Assembly (NCBI GenBank): GCA_030045215.1
Contig: JASIBJ010000703.1
Coordinates: 1-10,874, forward strand
Source: Streptosporangiaceae bacterium
GTDB lineage: Bacteria > Actinomycetota > Actinomycetes > Streptosporangiales > Streptosporangiaceae
Length of the DNA: 10,874 nt
Reading direction: 5' to 3'
Below, in pieces: positions 7,052 through 10,874 of the stretch. The translations under genes and the position numbers were made by a program. Within the stretch, counting starts at the first letter, position 1, and each line of letters starts with the position of its first letter. Under the pieces are notes generated by a model. It had not been told where the DNA came from, did no database searches, and saw only the letters and a program-made list of their open reading frames with translations.

Positions 7052-7708
7052 TTACAGCGGCCCAGGTCCTGGGAGCCAGTTGCGGTTGGCCGCCGAACTG
7101 TATGTCCAGACCAGAATCGGGTCCCCGTTCTTCAGGTCCCCGGAATTAGGAGCGGAGTCCTTTGACTCGAGAACAAGGACTATCTTGTGAGGTCCCGTCG
7201 CGTCAAACTTGAGTGGGCAGGGCATAGTGGTCATTCCTGTGCACTCGACAAAGTAATACATGTTCAATTCTTCATTGCGGCTCGTATTGCACTTGCCGAG
7301 CAGGACGACTTTCCCGTTTTTCAGCCCGCTGGCCCTCAGGCAAAGCTTTGGGTACCGGGTGCTGTGCAGGGCATGGAAGTTCCCGTCGGAGCCGCCCGGC
7401 GATGGGGCTTCGTACCAGTACTGGTTGGAGCCCCCGGAGCAGGCATAGAGCACGACCGGGTCGCCGACCTTGCCGGCCTTGGATCCTTTAGTAACCGCGT
7501 CCAGGCAGAAGACCGTGCCGTTTGCCTCGGGCTGCACGAGTTCGAACCCTTTCGGCTTGGCAGCGCCCGCTGTCTGCCCGGCGATGCCTGGTCTTGACGC
7601 CCCAGGGACGACGGTGGCACCCGCAGGGCTGGTGATACCGGACACCAGCAACGGTCCCGCGGCTAGCGCGAGCACGGGCACGAACTTAAGAAACATGATC
7701 ATGCGCAT
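7052..7708 (-). CDS. Secreted ricin-B-like (beta-trefoil) lectin-domain protein
   Basis: 218-residue exported protein, likely carbohydrate binding outside the cell. A signal peptide is clear: MRMIMFLKF, hydrophobic core VPVLALAAGPLLVSG, probable cleavage near SPAGA (about 28-32). The rest, roughly 50-215, looks like one beta-trefoil: 'FCLDAV', 'VVLYACSGGSNQYW' with a QxW-type motif, 'KLCLRA...NGKVVLLGKC', 'NGDPILVWTYSSAANRNW' with a degenerate second W motif. The three-fold pattern of C-L-x(A/D), G-x-x-V and W is the basis for the call. There is no catalytic domain, so it is a standalone lectin. An AGGAAGG/AGGTAA stretch lies 6-18 nt upstream of the ATG; in-frame ATGs at codons 3 and 5 are alternatives. 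It is monocistronic with the hairpin 7005-7039 behind it. Sugar specificity is unknown. Confidence 0.68.
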   Translation of the reverse strand: MRMIMFLKFVPVLALAAGPLLVSGITSPAGATVVPGASRPGIAGQTAGAAKPKGFELVQPEANGTVFCLDAVTKGSKAGKVGDPVVLYACSGGSNQYWYEAPSPGGSDGNFHALHSTRYPKLCLRASGLKNGKVVLLGKCNTSRNEELNMYYFVECTGMTTMPCPLKFDATGPHKIVLVLESKDSAPNSGDLKNGDPILVWTYSSAANRNWLPGPGPL

Positions 7709-7728
7709 CGAGTTACCTACCTTCCTGG

Positions 7729-7782
7729 TAGATCTGGCAGTGCGCGGATGTCCTCCGCTGCGGCGTCCGCACCTCAGATCTA
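7729..7782. repeat. Inverted pair TAGATCTG / CAGATCTA upstream of the lectin gene
   Basis: Perfect 8-bp arms at 7729-7736 and 7775-7782, each containing the AGATCT palindrome. The near arm is 21 bp from the lectin start codon, so the pair spans its probable promoter region. It could be a two-site operator; the regulator is unknown. Confidence 0.35.
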
Positions 7783-7893
7783 GATGCGGGGGATGGTGCC
7801 GGAATCAGCGGTGCTGCCTGATCTGGTGCTGCTTCCGACTGCACGTCCATAGTGTGGCGGTGGCGCGCCACGTATGCGTGTCGGAGAGTGAAG

Positions 7894-8010
7894 GTGCAGC
7901 GGCTTGAGCGCGAATCTGCTCGGCCAGTCGCGGCGCCCCACCGGCGTGGTCATGCCCTGCGCCAGATGGTCAAGTGGCTCGGGTGGCAAGCCACCAACGT
8001 GACGGCGTAA
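7894..8010 (+). CDS. Possible 38-residue small protein, unrecognised
   Basis: GTG 7894 preceded by GGAGAG about 7 nt upstream. The product is Arg/His-rich in the first half and ends with an aromatic stretch, QMVKWLGWQATNVTA. I do not recognise it, it has no membrane segment, and no neighbour on this strand helps. Listed only because of the ribosome site and third-position GC; it may well not be a gene. Confidence 0.15.
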   Translation: MQRLERESARPVAAPHRRGHALRQMVKWLGWQATNVTA

Positions 8011-8025
8011 CCCTGTCGCGCGCAG

Positions 8026-8037
8026 TGACGCGCGTCA
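8026..8037. repeat. 12-bp perfect palindrome TGACGCGCGTCA
   Basis: Self-complementary over all 12 bases, 104 bp beyond the last gene of the redox operon. A similar-sized palindrome GTGGCGCGCCAC lies at 7860-7871. Either could be a dimeric regulator site or cruciform; GC-rich genomes make some such palindromes by chance. Confidence 0.3.
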
Positions 8038-8141
8038 GCTTGGCCAACGCTTGGCTGTGTGGCTCTGGTCGGCAGCGTCAGTGCCGGATTCAACGTCGAT
8101 GAGGAGCGATGCAACGGCCGATCCAGGGAGCCGTGGGTGCC

Positions 8142-9464
8142 TCAAACCCCTTGAGATGGCCGGGTCGTTCCGAGATCTGGACGACAACGACCGGCCCAAG
8201 CCGGGCTCGCCGCGGCTTGTGACCGGAGCTGGCTGCTGAGGAAGGAGTGAAGGTGTTCAGCCAGGCCATCACAGTCCGCGGCCGCGCCGTGGATATACGT
8301 GGAGGCGCGGCTGCGGAGCACAGGCAGGCCTAGGACGTAGAGCCCAGGGACGCCCGTGACCACGCCTCCGTCGTGACGGATGCGGCCGGTGCGGTCGAGC
8401 ACGGGGATGTCGAGCCAGGAGTAGTCGGGCCGGAAGCCCGTCGCCCACAGCACCGTGCTGATCTCGCCGCTGGTCAGGTCCAGCTCCAGTGGAGACCGCG
8501 AATCGACGTGGATCGGTGCGAACCGGTGCGGTGGCGGGAGGCCGTCGTCCAGGCCCGACGCCGTGGCCCATTCGTCGGCCCGCCTCAGAAACCGGTTCAT
8601 TTTGAGGTCGGCAAGAGCGCAGGTGTTGGCGAGAGCACCGGAGAACTGGGCCACGCCGCCGGTGATGCGGCCGAGACGGCCGACAATGCGGATCCCTAGC
8701 GCCGCGAGCGTGCTGAGGTCGGTTGTCTTGCGCGCGGGAGTTCCGATCAACTGCGGAGAGGGCAGGTGGCGGGCCCGGGTGAGGTCGTCGATCTCGTCGT
8801 AGCGTTCGGCCAGCAGGCCCGTAGCCTCCAGCCACCAGAAGATGTCGCGGCCACGGTAGGTCCTGGGCAACCGCACGTGCTCGCCGACTGCCAGGGTCAC
8901 CGGCCGCCCTGACCGATGGATCTCTTCGGCGAGCTGGACGCCGGTCGCCGAGGCGCCGACGACCAGTACTCCGCCGTCAGGGAGCTGGCCGGGTTCGCGG
9001 TAGGTGAGCGGGGTGAGCGTCGTGACCGCCGCGGGGACCGCGTGGGCGACGGCGGGGATGGCCGGCACGTTGCACGCCCCGGTCGCCAGCACCATGGCCC
9101 GGGCATGCAGAAGATCGTCAGCGGCCTGGATCTGGAAGCCTTGCGGCACGATGCGCAGGGCGTGCACGGTCGTGGTGGTGCGCACCGGTGCGTCGATTAT
9201 GCGGGCGTAGCGGGTCAGGGTGGCCGCCAGGTCAGCGGCGGGCATGTAGCCGTCGGGGTCATCGCCGGCGTACGGGTGGCCGGGCAGCCGGGTCTGCCAG
9301 TTCGGGGTCAGTAGCCGAAGGCTAGGCCAGCGCTGGGTCCGCCACGAGTTCGCCACCTGCCCGCGCTCGAGGACGATGTGGTCGATCGAGCGTTCGGACA
9401 GGCGGCGGCTCATGACCAGACCGGCGTGCCCGGCGCCGATGACGATAACGGTGGTCTGGATCAT
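8142..9464 (-). CDS. FAD-dependent oxidoreductase, CzcO/flavin monooxygenase-like
   Basis: Flavoenzyme with two dinucleotide-binding folds, presumably using NAD(P)H and FAD to oxidise or reduce a small molecule. The FAD site GAGHAG is at residues 10-15, followed by 'VLERGQVANSWR' (31-42), where Glu33 would bind the FAD ribose. 'LRLLTPNW' (49-56) is typical of CzcO-like members. 'VLATGA' (125-130), the second Rossmann loop GASATG (170-175) for NADPH, 'WATGFRPDYSWL' (340-351) and a C-terminal 'STYIHGAAADCDGLAEHL' complete the pattern. 440 residues is slightly long; the last ~27 residues are low-complexity tail. The ATG at 9464 lies 21 bp after the OsmC stop, so the two are co-transcribed and probably translationally linked; no strong ribosome site is visible. 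The class is sure, the reaction is not. Confidence 0.85.
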   Translation of the reverse strand: MIQTTVIVIGAGHAGLVMSRRLSERSIDHIVLERGQVANSWRTQRWPSLRLLTPNWQTRLPGHPYAGDDPDGYMPAADLAATLTRYARIIDAPVRTTTTVHALRIVPQGFQIQAADDLLHARAMVLATGACNVPAIPAVAHAVPAAVTTLTPLTYREPGQLPDGGVLVVGASATGVQLAEEIHRSGRPVTLAVGEHVRLPRTYRGRDIFWWLEATGLLAERYDEIDDLTRARHLPSPQLIGTPARKTTDLSTLAALGIRIVGRLGRITGGVAQFSGALANTCALADLKMNRFLRRADEWATASGLDDGLPPPHRFAPIHVDSRSPLELDLTSGEISTVLWATGFRPDYSWLDIPVLDRTGRIRHDGGVVTGVPGLYVLGLPVLRSRASTYIHGAAADCDGLAEHLHSFLSSQLRSQAAASPAWAGRCRPDLGTTRPSQGV

Positions 9465-9485
9465 GCGGGCGTCCGGTCCGTGGCT

Positions 9486-10046
9486 TCAGGCCAGCTCGAC
9501 AAGCACCTTGGTCGGGTTGGTCACGATGTCGAACACCGCCGAGCGCTTTTGCGACTGGGCGATCAGCGCTTGCAGATCCTCGCGGTCGGCGTCGGCGTCG
9601 ATGGCGAAACGGACCGTGATCGTCTCGAAGCCGTTGCGGATATCTGGGTCGGCGCCCAGGATGCCCAGCACGTTCATCTGGCCTTCGATGGTGGCGGTGA
9701 CGGACCGGAGCTGGATCCCCCGCATCTGGGCGACTGCGGCAACGCCGGCGGTGAGGCAGCCGGCCAGGCCGACCAGCACGACCTCCACCGGCGTGGCGCC
9801 ATTGTCCTCCGACGCGAAGCACTCGGGGTGATCGATGTCGAACTCGTACGTGGTGCGGTGCTGTTGCTCGGCACCCAGGCCGGTGAACCCGGCGACGGTG
9901 GAGTGGCTGTGGGTGCCGTTGCGCCAGGTGCATGTGGCCCGCCAGGTGAACTCGGCCGCTTCGGGCGTGGCGGACAACGCCTCGCGGGCCCCGAGGAGGG
10001 CCTGGACGTTCACGCCATTCTCGACGGGACTGTCGGTGATAGTCAT
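9486..10046 (-). CDS. OsmC/Ohr-family protein with its own start inside the P450 frame
   Basis: 186-residue OsmC-like protein; OsmC/Ohr enzymes reduce organic hydroperoxides with a reactive cysteine. ATG 10046 is preceded by AAGGAGA (10058-10052) with 5 nt spacing, the best ribosome site in the window, so independent translation is likely even though the P450 frame runs through it. 'TWRATCTWRNG' (34-44) is the first strand, and 'TPVEVVLVGLAGCLTAGVA' (85-103) carries the conserved peroxidatic Cys97. In classic members a second Cys opens a C-P-x-x motif near the C-terminus; here the matching place reads KRSAVFDIV (167-175), so the resolving Cys is absent. Cys39 and Cys76 are elsewhere. The protein may use an external thiol, or bind rather than reduce. 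It sits between the P450 and the flavoenzyme in one operon. Confidence 0.85.
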   Translation of the reverse strand: MTITDSPVENGVNVQALLGAREALSATPEAAEFTWRATCTWRNGTHSHSTVAGFTGLGAEQQHRTTYEFDIDHPECFASEDNGATPVEVVLVGLAGCLTAGVAAVAQMRGIQLRSVTATIEGQMNVLGILGADPDIRNGFETITVRFAIDADADREDLQALIAQSQKRSAVFDIVTNPTKVLVELA

Positions 10047-10874
10047 CGGTATCTCCTTGGTTTTGATGGGATTGGATAGGTCCCGGGCGGGTCCCAGGAC
10101 GACGGGGAGCGAGATCAGGCCGCGCAGGACCAGGCCGTCGCCGTGAGCCCAGGCCAGCGCGTTACGGTCGATGGCGAGCCGTAGGGCCGGATAACGGCTG
10201 AGCAGGATCTCGAAGGCAACTGTGGCTTCGAGACGGGCGAGGGGCGCGCCCAGGCAGTAGTGGATCCCGTGGCCGAACCCGAGGTTCGGCCCGTCACTGC
10301 GCCCGATGTCCAGCACATCGGGGGCCGGGAACCGGTCCGGATCGCGGTTGGCCGCCGCAAGGCAGACCAGCACCTGTTCGTGTGCGGGGATGGTCACGCC
10401 GCCGAGAGTCACCGGCTCGGTCGTCACCCGGAATGTTGCGTGCGGTACCGGAGCCGTGAACCGGATGAGCTCGTCGACCGCGGCGGGAATCCGTGCGGGA
10501 TCGGCGAGCAGCGCCTGCAGCCGGCTGGGGTGATCAAGCAGGGCCACCACCCCGTTGCCGATCAGGCTGGCCGTGGTGTCGTGGCCTGCGACCATGAGTT
10601 GGAACAGGCTCGACAGCAGCTCCTGGGTGGTGAGCGCGCCATCCTCGGCGGCGACCAGGACGCTGACCAGGTCGTCGGCCGGGCTGCGGCGCTTGGCCGC
10701 GACCAGCTCGCCCAGGTAAGCCACGATGCCGTCCGATGCCTGGACCGCCTCCGCCGGCGGGTCACCGGCCCACCCGGTCAGCAGCACCTGGAACCACGCG
10801 TGCAGGCGGGGCCGGTCGGCTGCCGGGATGCCCAACAGCTCGCCGATCACCCCGAACGGCAGCGGGTAGGCATA
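9486..10874 (-). CDS. Cytochrome P450 (5' end outside window) in frame with OsmC domain
   Basis: Heme monooxygenase fragment; the frame is open to the window edge and reads YAYPLPFGVIGELLGIP, the usual internal P450 sequence, so the GTG at 10850 is not a start and roughly 120-150 N-terminal residues are missing. Motifs seen: I-helix AGHDTT (10589-10572), ExxR as ELIR (10472-10461) and the heme loop FGHGIHYCLG (10277-10248) with the proximal Cys codon at 10256-10254. The P450 fold should end near 'LISLPVVLGP' (about 10091). Instead of a stop the frame continues through ~16 linker residues straight into the OsmC protein, ending at 9486. It is either a true P450-OsmC fusion or a P450 whose stop was lost; in the +1 frame a TGA overlaps the OsmC ATG. 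Substrate and redox partner are unknown. Confidence 0.8.
   Translation of the reverse strand, partial: YAYPLPFGVIGELLGIPAADRPRLHAWFQVLLTGWAGDPPAEAVQASDGIVAYLGELVAAKRRSPADDLVSVLVAAEDGALTTQELLSSLFQLMVAGHDTTASLIGNGVVALLDHPSRLQALLADPARIPAAVDELIRFTAPVPHATFRVTTEPVTLGGVTIPAHEQVLVCLAAANRDPDRFPAPDVLDIGRSDGPNLGFGHGIHYCLGAPLARLEATVAFEILLSRYPALRLAIDRNALAWAHGDGLVLRGLISLPVVLGPARDLSNPIKTKEIPMTITDSPVENGVNVQALLGAREALSATPEAAEFTWRATCTWRNGTHSHSTVAGFTGLGAEQQHRTTYEFDIDHPECFASEDNGATPVEVVLVGLAGCLTAGVAAVAQMRGIQLRSVTATIEGQMNVLGILGADPDIRNGFETITVRFAIDADADREDLQALIAQSQKRSAVFDIVTNPTKVLVELA
10052..10058 (-). promoter_or_regulatory. Ribosome-binding site of the OsmC gene, within the P450 reading frame
   Basis: AAGGAGA on the minus strand, 5 nt before ATG 10046. 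It decides the OsmC start and lies in what is translated as linker (KTKEIP) if the P450 frame reads through. Confidence 0.7.

Larger units (their letters stand above)
7709..8141. other. Intergenic region with several palindromes
   Basis: 433 bp between the lectin start and the end of the redox operon. Nearest the lectin gene is TAGATCTG (7729-7736) facing CAGATCTA (7775-7782), a perfect 8-bp inverted pair 38 bp apart. Further on are the 12-bp perfect palindromes GTGGCGCGCCAC (7860-7871) and TGACGCGCGTCA (8026-8037), and a small hairpin GCCAA-cgc-TTGGC (8043-8055). A 38-codon open frame (GTG 7894 to TAA 8010) has GGAGAG upstream but no recognisable product. Confidence 0.5.

Noticed and set aside
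6678..7190. 170-residue plus-strand open frame
   Set aside because: Only about 6691-6845 carries real domain sequence; the rest crosses a hairpin terminator and runs antisense to the lectin gene.
8269..8835. 188-residue minus-strand frame rich in Arg and Pro
   Set aside because: Off-frame shadow of the FAD oxidoreductase, which has intact motifs in the other frame.
1..10874. CRISPR array, tRNA or insertion sequence
   Set aside because: No regularly spaced repeats, no tRNA-like arms with TTCGA loop in a foldable context, and no transposase or flanking terminal repeats were seen by eye.

Overview
The window looks like the chromosome of a high-GC actinomycete, probably a filamentous soil type. 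Codons strongly favour G or C in the third position, GTG and TTG starts are frequent, and two genes have leaderless-promoter geometry. The gene content also fits: a 'WRQ..'-type ABC-2 permease, an actinobacterial MurJ-like flippase, secreted G1-like and ricin-B-like proteins, and a P450/OsmC/flavoprotein set. No tRNA, rRNA, CRISPR array or insertion sequence was recognised. The species cannot be named from sequence alone.

Layout. 1-1029 (+): ABC-2 type permease whose ATPase partner is probably just off the left edge. 1187-2006 (+): class I SAM-dependent methyltransferase with one frameshift near its 3' end. 2261-3016 (-): secreted beta-sandwich protein resembling the G1 (eqolisin) peptidases, apparently without the catalytic Gln/Glu. 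3139-3744 (-): RimJ/RimL-type GNAT acetyltransferase. 3887-6097 (-): MurJ/MviN-family lipid flippase with a ~190-residue C-terminal extension carrying two more membrane segments. 6098-6485: intergenic. 6490-6909 (+): broken remnant of a small actinobacterial secreted-type beta-sandwich protein, readable only across three frameshifts. 7052-7708 (-): secreted ricin-B-like lectin followed by a strong hairpin. 7709-8141: intergenic with several perfect palindromes. 8142-10874 (-): a redox operon running cytochrome P450, then OsmC-family protein, then FAD-dependent oxidoreductase.

How the genes may work together. The right-hand operon is the only clear functional unit. The P450 (5' end outside the window) is in the same open frame as the OsmC protein, and the oxidoreductase starts 21 bp after OsmC stops. 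A P450, a thiol peroxidase-like protein and a CzcO/FMO-like flavoenzyme suggest oxidative tailoring or detoxification of a small molecule with built-in peroxide handling; the substrate is unknown. The rest looks like ordinary accessory and envelope genes with independent promoters.

Main points for a second look: (1) the P450-OsmC open frame, with an ideal ribosome site and start codon buried inside it; (2) four frameshifts, one in the methyltransferase and three in the remnant gene, all of the same sign and each repairable by dropping one base from a short homopolymer, which raises assembly error as an alternative to gene decay; (3) the MurJ C-terminal extension; (4) the active-site-less G1-like protein; (5) palindromes and a near-perfect ribosome-binding site in gene-free stretches. 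No clearly new multi-gene system was found.
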